The notes: generated from the letters alone by a model not told the origin. Positions 16,147 to 23,882 are shown, counted from the stretch's first letter. The stretch: 28,127 nucleotides of DNA from an uncultured Clostridia bacterium (GCA_937900575.1 CALCEI010000152.1:1-28127); one strand, 5' to 3'. A program made the numbers and translations.

Positions 16147-17349
16147 TTATTCTTCATCTGGCACTTCAACAACTGGTGCAAATGGATTTGTTACAGTTGA
16201 AGAAATGTTTGTGAATTTTGCTTGACCATTTGGTTGTTCGCAAATTAAATCTGCATACTTAACCAAAGTTGCTGTATATGCTGGGTAACCGGCTTTTTGG
16301 CGAAGAATTTTTCCGCCTTCGCCTTCAATCCATTCCCAATCACACAATTGGTGCAAAGTGAATTTGCTTGAATCCAACATATAAAGTGTGTCATCTGGGA
16401 TAAATCTATCAGAAACAACAGGAATACCATTGAAACTGATGGCTCTATAACCACCTTCCAAAACTGCAACATCAATGTTGCGACGGTAGCAACCAAGATA
16501 TTCTTGGTAAGCACGTTTTACGCCTGCTCCACATGTAATGAAGTCAACGTTTGAACCAGTGTTTTCTTCCAAGAAATCCACTGCTTCTTGCAAAATTCCA
16601 TCACTAATTTCTTGTGATGTGGAACTTGAGTATGGTGTCAACCATTTGTTTGTTGCTCTGGTTAAGCCATAAAGTGTTGCAGAGTTACCAAAAATTGCAC
16701 CCAAACCTGTAATTTCATTATCCTTGCTGCCTTGTACATACAAAACATCATCTTTTGCTAAATCTGTTGATGGTGTTGATGTAAAGGTAACAGTTTTGTT
16801 TACTCTGTCAATGTAAGAAATTCTAAGTCCAGCATTATCTTTTGTTGTGCCTGAGTAGGAATCAACAACCATGCCTTCCATAAGATTTTTTACACTGTCC
16901 ATTGTTGCAACACCTGCTGAATAAGAAGCAACTGTTCCAACAGCACCTGTACCGTCACCATAAAGCATACGGCCAAGGTTAAATTTAGAAGCAGTAAGCA
17001 AGCCTTCCATTTCTGCATTTAACAAGTCAACAAAAGCACCAGCACTGTTTGCACTTGCCCTTATTGCTTTATCACTAATTTCAATTGTTCCGTAAAGGTT
17101 TTTTAAGGTTGTTTTGAATTGTGCATAGTTGTTTTCGTTTGCAGTTGGTAAACTTCCTGTTTCACTGCCAGCACCAACACCACCATTAAGGCCAACTGGT
17201 GCCATTTTAATAATTTGTTTGCCATAAACATCACTTGAAGATTGTTTAATTCTTGCAAGCAATGGGTTGGCTTTTGTGTTTAATTGGTTGCATGCAGCAG
17301 CCAAGTAAGCATCTTTAAGCGCACTTTGCGCAGTTGTTAAGTCAATCAT
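16147..17349 (-). CDS. Major capsid protein (HK97 fold)
   Basis: This 400-aa protein follows the scaffold gene, as in headful-packaging phages. An N-terminal helix (TTAQSALKDAYLAAACNQLN) leads to GLNGGVGAGSETGSLP and KTTLKNLYGTIEISDKAIRA (about 81-100), the extended-loop and first strand region of HK97-type capsids. The C-terminal ISFNGIPVVSDRFIPDDTLY (about 304-323) is the classical P-domain signature with a 'G-I-P-V-V-x-D...Y-x-L-D' pattern. Ribosome site AAGGAG precedes ATG 17349. Length is normal (P22 gp5 is 430 aa). No processing-protease gene lies nearby, which matches P22-type assembly with a scaffold. The gene is intact. Confidence 0.85.
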   Translation of the reverse strand: MIDLTTAQSALKDAYLAAACNQLNTKANPLLARIKQSSSDVYGKQIIKMAPVGLNGGVGAGSETGSLPTANENNYAQFKTTLKNLYGTIEISDKAIRASANSAGAFVDLLNAEMEGLLTASKFNLGRMLYGDGTGAVGTVASYSAGVATMDSVKNLMEGMVVDSYSGTTKDNAGLRISYIDRVNKTVTFTSTPSTDLAKDDVLYVQGSKDNEITGLGAIFGNSATLYGLTRATNKWLTPYSSSTSQEISDGILQEAVDFLEENTGSNVDFITCGAGVKRAYQEYLGCYRRNIDVAVLEGGYRAISFNGIPVVSDRFIPDDTLYMLDSSKFTLHQLCDWEWIEGEGGKILRQKAGYPAYTATLVKYADLICEQPNGQAKFTNISSTVTNPFAPVVEVPDEE

Positions 17350-17360
17350 TTAAATTCTCC

Positions 17361-17918
17361 TTATTTTTGTTTGATAATACTTTTTGCCAAGCGACCTGCT
17401 TCTGCCACTGTGCTTGGCACGTTTGGTTTGGACAATAAAATGCTTGCATTAGATTCCATTTTTATTGGTGAATCTTGAGTTATGTTGGAAAGATAATCTT
17501 TTACAATTTTATCTTTAATTTCCTTGTTGGAATAAACATAGTTATTCAAAAATTCATCATCTTTAATGTAGTCTTCTGCTCGTTTGTAATTTTTTGCAAG
17601 CAAGCGCACTGCTTCTTCTTCCAAAACAGCACCTTCTTCCTTTGCCAAAGTTTCTTTAAGCGCGCTACTAAAAGGTTTGGCAATTTCAAATTTTGTTACA
17701 AACTCTTCCACTTTTTTGTCTATTGAGTTTTCCTTTTCAAGAGCAAGTTGCGTATTCTCTTTCTCTTGTTCAAGGCTAGCCAATTTTTGGCTTTTTTTGG
17801 TAAATTCTGCTTCCAAATTGTTGTACGCCTTCAACAAAGTTTCGGCATCTTTAAATTTACCAAATTGTTCATTAACGGAGCCTAAACTTTCTTGTTTTGG
17901 TTGTTCCATTTCTTCCAT
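17361..17918 (-). CDS. Scaffolding protein
   Basis: This 185-aa, strongly helical and charged protein has a long coiled-coil stretch at about residues 24-66 (LLKAYNNLEAEFTKKSQKLA and following). A second helical part contains FVTKFEIAKPFSSALKETLA and a Lys-rich end (AKSIIKQK), the basic tail expected for capsid binding. It lies directly upstream of the capsid gene and after the portal, the standard scaffold position. AAGGAG precedes ATG 17918. The family is recognised by position and composition rather than a motif. Confidence 0.75.
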   Translation of the reverse strand: MEEMEQPKQESLGSVNEQFGKFKDAETLLKAYNNLEAEFTKKSQKLASLEQEKENTQLALEKENSIDKKVEEFVTKFEIAKPFSSALKETLAKEEGAVLEEEAVRLLAKNYKRAEDYIKDDEFLNNYVYSNKEIKDKIVKDYLSNITQDSPIKMESNASILLSKPNVPSTVAEAGRLAKSIIKQK

Positions 17919-17929
17919 AATATTTCTCC

Positions 17930-19786
17930 TTATTCTTTAATTTCTTCTTGTTTTAATAATTTTTTATGTTCTTCAATATGCATTAAAATTTTGTTTTGAA
18001 TTTCTTTATAATTTTCTTTCTTTTTAAGTTCTCCACCCAAGATGTAAGCCACGTGTTCGTCAATGTGAATTTTGTGGTCATCAATTGGCAAAATTTCCAC
18101 TTGCTCGTTTGTTGTAAATTTCAAGTTTTCTTCCTTGGCGTGTTCAATTTGCAATGAGTTAATATCAACTGCTTGTTCCCACATTCCAAAGCCAAGCAAA
18201 TCCAAACATTTTTTGCGAGTGCTTTGACTAAATTTGCCATCTTCGTCAAACATAAGCCCTTGCTTAATCAAATCCAACAACATTGTGCGTCTTTGACCAA
18301 GCGTATCACTTGTATCTGTTGATGTATCAAACACAACATCATCACTGCAAATTTCGTTTTTATCCCAATAATACATTTGAACTTGTCCACTTGTACCACA
18401 AATTTTTAATAGTCTTGGAATAACAGCATATTGCTTATATAACCTTAAAATAAACTTTGCAACAGTTTTAATTGCAAGTTTTGTGGAATCAATTGCCGTT
18501 GCCAAACGTGCATTATCTTGTTCTGCCAACAATTCAAGTGCAACACCCGACATGTTTGTATACTGTGCGTAACTTTCTGTCATCATATCGCTTACACCAG
18601 AAATTGTTTTAAATTCACTAAGCAAGCGCTCTTCTTCTGTTTCAAAATCTATGGTCATTTTTGGATTTTGCATAATTTCTGGAATTTTGCTTCCTTGCCT
18701 ATAAACCAAAACCTTGCCCGGAGAAAGTCCTTCAATTTCAAGAGCATCTGTATCCACAGAGCCATCTTCAACAGCAAGTACATTCATAACCGAACGGTTA
18801 AAATATTCGTGTTTTCTGTTGCGAACTGCATTATAAGCACGTTGCAATGGAATTAATCTATCAACCACACTAACACCAAAGAAACTGCCCGGCATATAGT
18901 TTGAAATTTGTTTTACAAATGGGAAAGTCCTGCCACCTAATTCGTCATTTACGTATGGCAAATCACCATCAAACAACAACTTGTTGCCAGCAACCACGGT
19001 AAGACGTCCATTTGGCCTTGCTTTTGTTGGACGAACGTAACGTTCAATCACAACACATGCATCGCTAAGTTCAATGTTTGCAACACGATTGATGTGCGCA
19101 TCATAACCCAAACCACCAACGTTGCCTGTAAGATTATCCAAACTGAAAGCATGCACTTGCTCTGGTTCAACTTCCACACCCCACTGCATTTTTACATCAT
19201 CAACATGAACTGCACGCGCATGAATCAAACTTTTTACATCTTCCAATCTTTCGCAAGAAAGGTTATCTGGAAAAATTTCAAAAGGCGAAACAATTTCAAC
19301 ATCAACGTCGCCTTCTTTTATGGCATGTCCCAACTCGTCTTTTGCAACCATTTTGCCTGTATCTGTGTTCCAAATAACTTTATAAAACACACTGCCACAA
19401 ATTTCACTCCAAGTTGTTGCCGTCTTTTCCAAATTAATTAAGTTAATACGGTTGGAAACAGAAGATAAAATTTCCTTTGAAAGTTTTGCACTTTCCACGT
19501 CTGCTTCTTCTGTGGAAGCCGGCACAACTGTAACACTTGGCGTGTTGGAAGAAATTTTTGAAATACGTGTTTCAACAATTGGTGCAATATGGTTAAACAC
19601 TTCCTTTTCTTGCCAAAAATATTGCTTTTCGTCTTCACGTACATTGCCGTTACTTGCAATGTAACTGTATTGGTTGCCCATAACAAAATCTATGTTAAGT
19701 TGCCAACCTGCTTCCAAACTTCTTCTTGCTTCTTTTCTTGCATTATAATCTGCAACAACTTCTTCCACAATTTTATTATTCTTCAT
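17930..19786 (-). CDS. Portal protein (P22 gp1-like)
   Basis: This 618-aa protein has the P22-type portal layout. The N-terminal ARRSLEAGWQLNIDFVMGNQ (about 18-37) is followed by a NHIAPIVETRISKISSNTPS segment. A central domain holds VSPFEIFPDNLSCERLEDVK and PFVKQISNYMPGSFFGVSVV (about 290-310). The RLIPLQRAYNAVRNRKHEYF helix, a stem/crown region and an acidic/Lys-rich C-terminus (EEHKKLLKQEEIKE) follow. Portal proteins form the dodecameric channel through which the terminase pumps DNA. It is shorter than P22 gp1 (725 aa) but spans the core. It overlaps the end of the small zinc-finger gene by 11 nt, so it is likely translated by coupling. Intact. Confidence 0.85.
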   Translation of the reverse strand: MKNNKIVEEVVADYNARKEARRSLEAGWQLNIDFVMGNQYSYIASNGNVREDEKQYFWQEKEVFNHIAPIVETRISKISSNTPSVTVVPASTEEADVESAKLSKEILSSVSNRINLINLEKTATTWSEICGSVFYKVIWNTDTGKMVAKDELGHAIKEGDVDVEIVSPFEIFPDNLSCERLEDVKSLIHARAVHVDDVKMQWGVEVEPEQVHAFSLDNLTGNVGGLGYDAHINRVANIELSDACVVIERYVRPTKARPNGRLTVVAGNKLLFDGDLPYVNDELGGRTFPFVKQISNYMPGSFFGVSVVDRLIPLQRAYNAVRNRKHEYFNRSVMNVLAVEDGSVDTDALEIEGLSPGKVLVYRQGSKIPEIMQNPKMTIDFETEEERLLSEFKTISGVSDMMTESYAQYTNMSGVALELLAEQDNARLATAIDSTKLAIKTVAKFILRLYKQYAVIPRLLKICGTSGQVQMYYWDKNEICSDDVVFDTSTDTSDTLGQRRTMLLDLIKQGLMFDEDGKFSQSTRKKCLDLLGFGMWEQAVDINSLQIEHAKEENLKFTTNEQVEILPIDDHKIHIDEHVAYILGGELKKKENYKEIQNKILMHIEEHKKLLKQEEIKE

Positions 19787-19997
19787 CTTTGTCTTTGCCC
19801 CCTTTTTTGTAAATTGGTTTTATTGCTTTTGGCACAACAAACTTGCCAATTTCACCGTACAGCATGTTTAAACAATCCTTGCACAAATAAACATTGCCAT
19901 CAAACACAAATCTTTTGTTTACAATCACGTAATCACAACGATTTTCGCACCCACTTGCATCACATTTAACTTTAACTTTTGCTTGTTCAATCACCAC
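19776..19997 (-). CDS. Small five-cysteine (zinc-finger-like) protein
   Basis: This 73-aa protein starts at a GTG (19997 or the adjacent GTG), after AAGGAG. Cys12, Cys17 and Cys21 (CDASGCENRC) and Cys39/Cys42 (LCKDC) could bind one zinc. A Lys-rich tail (PIYKKGGKDKDEE) follows. It overlaps the preceding gene by 11 nt and the portal gene by 11 nt. It is not part of the P22 set. A nucleic-acid-binding role, for example as a small packaging or terminase partner, is possible but only inferred. Confidence 0.75.
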   Translation of the reverse strand: MVIEQAKVKVKCDASGCENRCDYVIVNKRFVFDGNVYLCKDCLNMLYGEIGKFVVPKAIKPIYKKGGKDKDEE

Positions 19998-20268
19998 TTT
20001 CTTTCTCCTTCAATAATTTTAACAATCTTTGTTTTTCTTTTTCCAAGTCTTCATCTGTAAGTTTGTCATAACCGGTATCTGTATCTGTAACTTTTTGATA
20101 AATAAGTTTAATAAGGTCTGGGTTTGGTGGAATTTTCTTTTCAACCTTTTTTTGTTTGGTCATCTTCATTTCTCCACTCTCATCGTCCAGCACATATTCT
20201 GTTGTAACTTCTTCCACCACCATGCCGGTTATGCATTGTTTTAGTGCTTTCATGGTGTTTGCGTCCAA
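19987..20268 (-). CDS. Hypothetical 93-aa phage protein after the terminase gene; start uncertain
   Basis: Read from a TTG at 20268 (MDANTMKALKQCITG...), or from the ATG five codons later. The product has MVVEEVTTEYVLDDESGEMK, a Lys-rich KKVEKKIPPNPDLIKLIYQK segment and a helical tail (LTDEDLEKEKQRLLKLLKEK). Small proteins with this 'IPPN-x-D-x-IK' layout occur beside terminase genes in Firmicute phages. The strong AGGAGG upstream sits too far from the TTG, and instead faces an ATG that opens a four-codon frame ending TAA. The stop is TGA. It could be a DNA-binding small terminase-like factor, but no HTH is visible. Confidence 0.65.
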   Translation of the reverse strand: MDANTMKALKQCITGMVVEEVTTEYVLDDESGEMKMTKQKKVEKKIPPNPDLIKLIYQKVTDTDTGYDKLTDEDLEKEKQRLLKLLKEKESGD

Positions 20269-20296
20269 AACATTACTTATACTTCATCGTCCTCCT

Positions 20297-21724
20297 TCAC
20301 CTTCTTCTTAAGGATTTAATCAAACGTTCTTTTTCTTGCTGAATTATGCTTTTTTCTTCCTTTGGTTTTTTGTTTTCTGGACGAGACATTATGTAGTACC
20401 TTAATTCGTCCATACTGTGGTCGTCAACTTTGACAGGACTTTCGCCCTTGCCCCAACGATAACCTTTCATTTCTCTTATTAAATTTTTGCAGGTATTAAA
20501 TATGTATAACTTTGTTTCTCCAAGGCTGTTTTTTATGTAACTTTTAACTCGTTGAATGCCAGAAAATACATCTTTGTTTACGTTGGCATTTACCAAAATC
20601 CCATAATCATAAAACAAATCGCTAACACTTTTTTTGGAAGCAAGTGTTGTTTGATTTGCAGCACTATCAATAAGTGCTTCAATCATGCCATTGCTGTTAC
20701 GATGCCAATGCAACGCATCACTAATTTCGTGTATTTTTTGGCTGTGATATTCAATATCTTTTTCTCGGTCGTAATGTTCTGCCACAACATAAATGTTGCC
20801 GTCATAATCCACTGCGTACCAATGACAAGAAAGTGGATTTTTAAGCCCAGGGTCTATGGAAAGTTTATCCTGCCAATCATAAGGCACATCAAATGGTTCA
20901 ATAACATTAACATTTTCGTCAAATTCTGGATAAACGCGCCCACCAGCATCAACAAATTCACCAAACTGACGTGTTTTAAGTTCGTCAGTGGACATGCTCT
21001 GTTTCATAGCCTGTTTTGCTTGTTCGCTTATGTAAGGATTATCGTCCCACTGCATAAATTCACACCAAATTTCTGGGTTGTTGAATTTGTTTAAATAAAT
21101 TTCATCATAAACAAAAGTCATGCCTTTTAAAGGTGTCATCGTTGCAAAAATATCTCCATTTTTATCCAACACACGCATTCTGCATTCTTCATAAACATCA
21201 TAAGGTGGCTCTTCGTCAAACCACACATAATCCAAACTTGTTCCTTGAAATTTTTCTCTGCCTTGGTCACAACTTTTAAACCCAATTTTGCTTAAAGTCC
21301 CAAACACATTTTTTATTAAAATATAGTCAATAATTCCATTTGCGTAACTATCTTTCCTACCCGAAAGCATAACAACATCTTCAATCCAATCTGGGTTTAG
21401 ATAATTCAAAATTTTGTTTTGCGCAACGTCCCTTTGCACTTGTGTTGAAACACTAACCACCCAACCAGAAGTTGCATGGTCAATTTTCCTATAAGGATGA
21501 TTGCCACGCGCCATATAAACAACTTCCACTGCACCACATTCTGTCTTTCCACTTCGGTTACCACCAAACACCCATCTAGATTTTTTATTACATTTATGAA
21601 ATTCAATTTGTTTAAGATGTTTTTTCTTGCCAGAATTATAAAATGCCAATTTGTTTTTTGCCTTGCGCGTTTGTTGTATGGCTTCTATCTTTAAAATTTC
21701 TTCCACCAAATTCATTTCGTCCAT
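20297..21724 (-). CDS. Terminase large subunit (P22-type)
   Basis: This 475-aa packaging motor has a Walker A FGGNRSGKT (residues 53-61), a Walker B YVWFDEEP (Asp170, Glu171) and a coupling-type MTPLKG motif (196-201). The C-terminal nuclease domain has acidic residues Asp291 (SIDPGLKNP), Asp353 (LIDSAAN) and Asp439 (DDHSMDELRYY). All catalytic residues expected for ATP-driven DNA translocation and headful cutting are present, so the motor should be functional. It begins the operon at ATG 21724 with no visible ribosome site; a second ATG three codons later does not have one either. No small terminase is recognised next to it. The stop is TGA, with AGGAGG right after. Confidence 0.92.
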   Translation of the reverse strand: MDEMNLVEEILKIEAIQQTRKAKNKLAFYNSGKKKHLKQIEFHKCNKKSRWVFGGNRSGKTECGAVEVVYMARGNHPYRKIDHATSGWVVSVSTQVQRDVAQNKILNYLNPDWIEDVVMLSGRKDSYANGIIDYILIKNVFGTLSKIGFKSCDQGREKFQGTSLDYVWFDEEPPYDVYEECRMRVLDKNGDIFATMTPLKGMTFVYDEIYLNKFNNPEIWCEFMQWDDNPYISEQAKQAMKQSMSTDELKTRQFGEFVDAGGRVYPEFDENVNVIEPFDVPYDWQDKLSIDPGLKNPLSCHWYAVDYDGNIYVVAEHYDREKDIEYHSQKIHEISDALHWHRNSNGMIEALIDSAANQTTLASKKSVSDLFYDYGILVNANVNKDVFSGIQRVKSYIKNSLGETKLYIFNTCKNLIREMKGYRWGKGESPVKVDDHSMDELRYYIMSRPENKKPKEEKSIIQQEKERLIKSLRRR

Positions 21725-21750
21725 AATTTACACCAAAACCACTTAAAAAA

Positions 21751-21799
21751 ATCTTAAACTTGCCAAAAATATCAAAATTTTTTGTGCTAAATTTAAGAT
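21751..21799. promoter_or_regulatory. Divergent control region with an 8-bp inverted repeat between terL and the SH3-like gene
   Basis: ATCTTAAA (21751-21758) and TTTAAGAT (21792-21799) form an inverted repeat 33 bp apart, in the 75-bp gap between the divergent starts at 21724 and 21800. No good -35/-10 pair of the SigA type faces terL, whereas most other units here have one. This suggests an activator or alternative sigma factor. A TAAATT (21788-21793) ends six bases before ATG 21800. Function is inferred. Confidence 0.4.
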
Positions 21800-22558
21800 A
21801 TGATTATTTTTATTTTTTCCATTTTTTATTTTTTAAGTTCCACCTTCTGCTGTTATGCAAGCACCGAAGAAACATATTATGCACGCATAATGTACCAAGA
21901 TGTTTATTTTTACACTTCGCCAATTGCTGACGAAAATGTTGACAATATAAAATTTTTGCTTCCACAAACTTACTTCGTAAAACTAACAGATAGTGCAAAT
22001 ACCGATTTTTACAAAGCAGAATATATGGGCATTTCTGGGTATGTAAAAAAAGATAAAGTGCAACCAATTGTTGGCACTCCACTTCAACCGTATTTAGAAA
22101 ATGTAAATTTTAGAGTTTTTGCCGAACAGAGCCGTGATATGCGTACAGTACCCACAACAGAATTTGGCAGTTCAAGTCAAGTTGTTTATATTCCGTTACT
22201 TTCCAGAAATTTAACTTATATTGGCAAAGTTAACGGCGAAGAAGTTGTTGACGGCAGAACAGATGTTTGGTATTTTTGCAAGTATTCAGCCGAACAAGAT
22301 TACTACGGCTATGTATATAGTGATTTTTGCGATAAAATGTCGCCAATTATTGATAACACCGAATCTGTAACCTACCTTACAACACCAATATTTGAAGTTG
22401 AACAAAGCACTTCAACACTGCCCCTAAACAGCAATGCAACCGGCATTATAATTGCAATTTTATGTGTGCCTGCAATTGTGTTTGTTTACCTTATGTTTAA
22501 AGGCACAAAATTGGTTAAGCACACAAAATCTGTACATAAAGAAGTTATAGACTATTAA
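21800..22558 (+). CDS. Secreted SH3-like protein with a C-terminal membrane anchor
   Basis: This 252-aa protein has a signal peptide (about 1-20, FIFSIFYFLSSTFCCYAS) and an SH3-like beta domain at about 25-85 (YYARIMYQDVYFYTSPI...MGISGYVKKDKVQPI). A second half-domain at about 100-180 has DMRTVPTTEFGSSSQVVYIP and YYGYVYSDFC. A C-terminal membrane helix (about 210-233) is followed by a short basic tail. The extracellular SH3 modules suggest wall binding; the topology suits a membrane-tethered wall sensor or anchor. No ribosome site is visible. Its end overlaps the convergent regulator gene by 14 nt. It is divergent from the phage operon, so it may share control with it. Confidence 0.75.
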   Translation: MIIFIFSIFYFLSSTFCCYASTEETYYARIMYQDVYFYTSPIADENVDNIKFLLPQTYFVKLTDSANTDFYKAEYMGISGYVKKDKVQPIVGTPLQPYLENVNFRVFAEQSRDMRTVPTTEFGSSSQVVYIPLLSRNLTYIGKVNGEEVVDGRTDVWYFCKYSAEQDYYGYVYSDFCDKMSPIIDNTESVTYLTTPIFEVEQSTSTLPLNSNATGIIIAILCVPAIVFVYLMFKGTKLVKHTKSVHKEVIDY

Positions 22559-23045
22559 CAGCACATTTTTCTGTATTTACATAGGCAAGTCGCCTTTCCC
22601 TAACTTCTTCGCAAAGAGATAAAATCCAATCTTCTTCGTTTATTATTGTTTGCAGTTTGTTGCAGTATTTAGATTTATTCAATTCTTCAGCAAGGTGAAC
22701 AAAGGCTTGTTCAATACGCCTGAATGCTGTGCGCTCTTTTAGTTCCAAAACGCCACAAATTTCTTCCATACTAATTTTATATTTCATTTTAATAAAAAGC
22801 ACTTGTTTATCCACGTCTTTTAATCTTTTTATGGCAGAATCAAGAATAAGTTTTAAGTTAATAAGCCTGTTTTTACGTGCCATTAAATCCAAAATGTTAT
22901 CCAGCACGTCTTCTGCTCCATATTCCGAACTGCAAGGCCCAAAATATAGTGCGTGATTTTTAATAAATTTATCAATAAGATTACAACGTTTTTCAAGTTT
23001 TCCGTACACTTTTATTAATGCTTCACTTTCAAATTTGTCAATCAT
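22545..23045 (-). CDS. Sigma-factor region-4-like HTH regulator
   Basis: This 166-aa soluble protein has a central helical part (DVLDNILDLMARKNRLINLK) and then LKDVDKQVLFIKMKYKISME-EICGVLELKERTAFRRIEQA (about 88-127). That is the helix-turn-helix pattern of sigma-70 region 4 and of phage late activators (ArpU/RinA-like). There is no region 2, so it is not a complete sigma factor. AAGGAG precedes ATG 23045, a strong promoter lies upstream and a LexA box lies further up. Convergent overlap with the SH3-like gene puts it next to the phage operon, making it a candidate activator of that operon. The alternative is a host regulator unrelated to it. Confidence 0.72.
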   Translation of the reverse strand: MIDKFESEALIKVYGKLEKRCNLIDKFIKNHALYFGPCSSEYGAEDVLDNILDLMARKNRLINLKLILDSAIKRLKDVDKQVLFIKMKYKISMEEICGVLELKERTAFRRIEQAFVHLAEELNKSKYCNKLQTIINEEDWILSLCEEVRERRLAYVNTEKCAVNSL

Positions 23046-23071
23046 ATTTTCTCCTTATAAATTTAACACAG

Positions 23072-23101
23072 ATTATATCTTATAATTTGTCGAAAAGTCA
23101 A
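23072..23101 (-). promoter_or_regulatory. SigA-type promoter of the sigma-like regulator
   Basis: Minus strand TTGACT (23096-23101), 18 bp, TATAAT (23072-23077); AAGGAG and ATG follow. Confidence 0.78.
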
Positions 23102-23173
23102 GCATATATGACAATATTTTTCAAAAATACCCATGATTTTGGCACAATTTTCGATAAAAACTGCCGTTTTTCT

Positions 23174-23187
23174 CGAACACATGTTCG
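23174..23187. promoter_or_regulatory. LexA (SOS) box
   Basis: CGAAC-ACAT-GTTCG matches the Firmicute LexA operator (CGAAC-N4-GTTCG) at every conserved base. It lies in the 188-bp gap upstream of the sigma-like regulator, about 73 bp above that gene's recognised -35. Repression would therefore need a second upstream promoter (a weak TATACA lies next to the box on the minus strand) or DNA bending. An imperfect 11-bp hairpin (TCGATAAAAAC/GTTTTTCTCGA, about 23151-23176) overlaps its edge. Confidence 0.75.
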
Positions 23188-23220
23188 ATTTTGTATAAAA
23201 ATATAAAATTGCAAAAATAT

Positions 23221-23245
23221 TAAAAAACACCGTCTAAACGGCGTC
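23221..23245 (-). terminator. Terminator at the end of ssb
   Basis: On the minus strand ACGCCG/CGGTGT (one G-U pair) with a TTTAGA loop followed by six T. It overlaps the last ssb codons. Confidence 0.75.
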
Positions 23246-23872
23246 CTCATCTTTAGACATTTCACTGACAGAAGCCACAGAAACTTCGTATGCAACACAC
23301 TGTGAAACTGTGTCATTTTCATCGTTGTGTTTTGTATACTCACGGCTTTGAATTCTGCCGGTTATAACCAAACTTGAACCAACACCCATTTTGCTTGTGT
23401 ATTGGGCATTTTTGCCCCAACTTATGCACGGAATGTAGTCTGATTTATTATACTTTCTGTTTACTGCCAAAAGCAAATCGCAAATTTCTCTTGAAAATGG
23501 TGTAATCCTAAAAATTGTTGGTTTACAGATGTAACCTTTAAGTTCAATAACGTTTGGATTGGCATTTTCGTCCCAATCACACAACTCTTTACAGTAAACT
23601 GCCAAAATAAGTTTGCTTTTTCCGTCAATCAATTTGTTATGACTTCTAAACTGACCTTTTAAAGCAACCCTATCCCCAACTTTTATGCCGTCTAACAATA
23701 GTTTTTCTGAAATAATAACCGGCAATACATCATCTTGTCCACTTAAACGTGGTACACGCAAAGAAAACTGATAAAAATTTTCGTCCAAAACTGTGTGGTT
23801 AAGTTCTGGGGTTGTTTCCACCGTTCCTTGCAGATAAACTTTATTATTATTTTCTAATAATTCGTTATTCAT
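23234..23872 (-). CDS. ssb: Single-stranded-DNA-binding protein with two OB-fold units (clostridial type)
   Basis: This 212-aa protein is built of two OB-like halves. The first runs from VYLQGTVETTPELNHTVLDE, with FYQFSLRVPRLSGQDDVLPV, to GDRVALKGQFRSHNK (about 13-80). The second runs from VIELKGYICKPTIFRITPFS through ICDLLLAVNRKYNKSDYIPC to VITGRIQSREY (about 105-180). The I-C-D-L-x-L-A-V-N-R and Y-I-P-C-I-x-W-G signatures are those of SSB. This tandem type without a disordered acidic tail is common in Clostridia. It binds ssDNA in replication or repair. GGAGAAC precedes the ATG, and it follows pdaB by 10 nt. Confidence 0.82.
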   Translation of the reverse strand: MNNELLENNNKVYLQGTVETTPELNHTVLDENFYQFSLRVPRLSGQDDVLPVIISEKLLLDGIKVGDRVALKGQFRSHNKLIDGKSKLILAVYCKELCDWDENANPNVIELKGYICKPTIFRITPFSREICDLLLAVNRKYNKSDYIPCISWGKNAQYTSKMGVGSSLVITGRIQSREYTKHNDENDTVSQCVAYEVSVASVSEMSKDEDAV

Positions 23873-23882
23873 TTGTTCTCCT

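Larger units (their letters stand above)
13062..21724 (-). mobile_element. Tail-less P22-type head and packaging cassette (ten-gene operon)
   Basis: Ten minus-strand genes with overlaps or short gaps run in P22 head order: large terminase, two small proteins, portal, scaffold, capsid, a small protein, gp4-like adaptor, gp10-like neck protein, holin-like protein, terminator. All reading frames are intact and the terminase keeps its ATPase and nuclease residues. No integrase, repressor, replication, tail-needle, ejection, tailspike or endolysin gene is present in the window, and host-like transcription units flank both sides. No att repeats were found at its edges. It may be a reduced prophage, a satellite, or a domesticated packaging system. 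The gene content is observed; the interpretation is inference. Confidence 0.7.

Noticed and set aside
20552..21094. 180-codon plus-strand frame opposite terL
   Set aside because: The terminase frame on the other strand is complete with catalytic motifs; the antisense product is Phe/Ile/Asn-rich and meaningless.
23151..23176. Hairpin TCGATAAAAAC/GTTTTTCTCGA as an independent terminator or RNA element
   Set aside because: Mostly A-T pairs with a mismatch and no proper U tract; recorded only as a neighbour of the LexA box.
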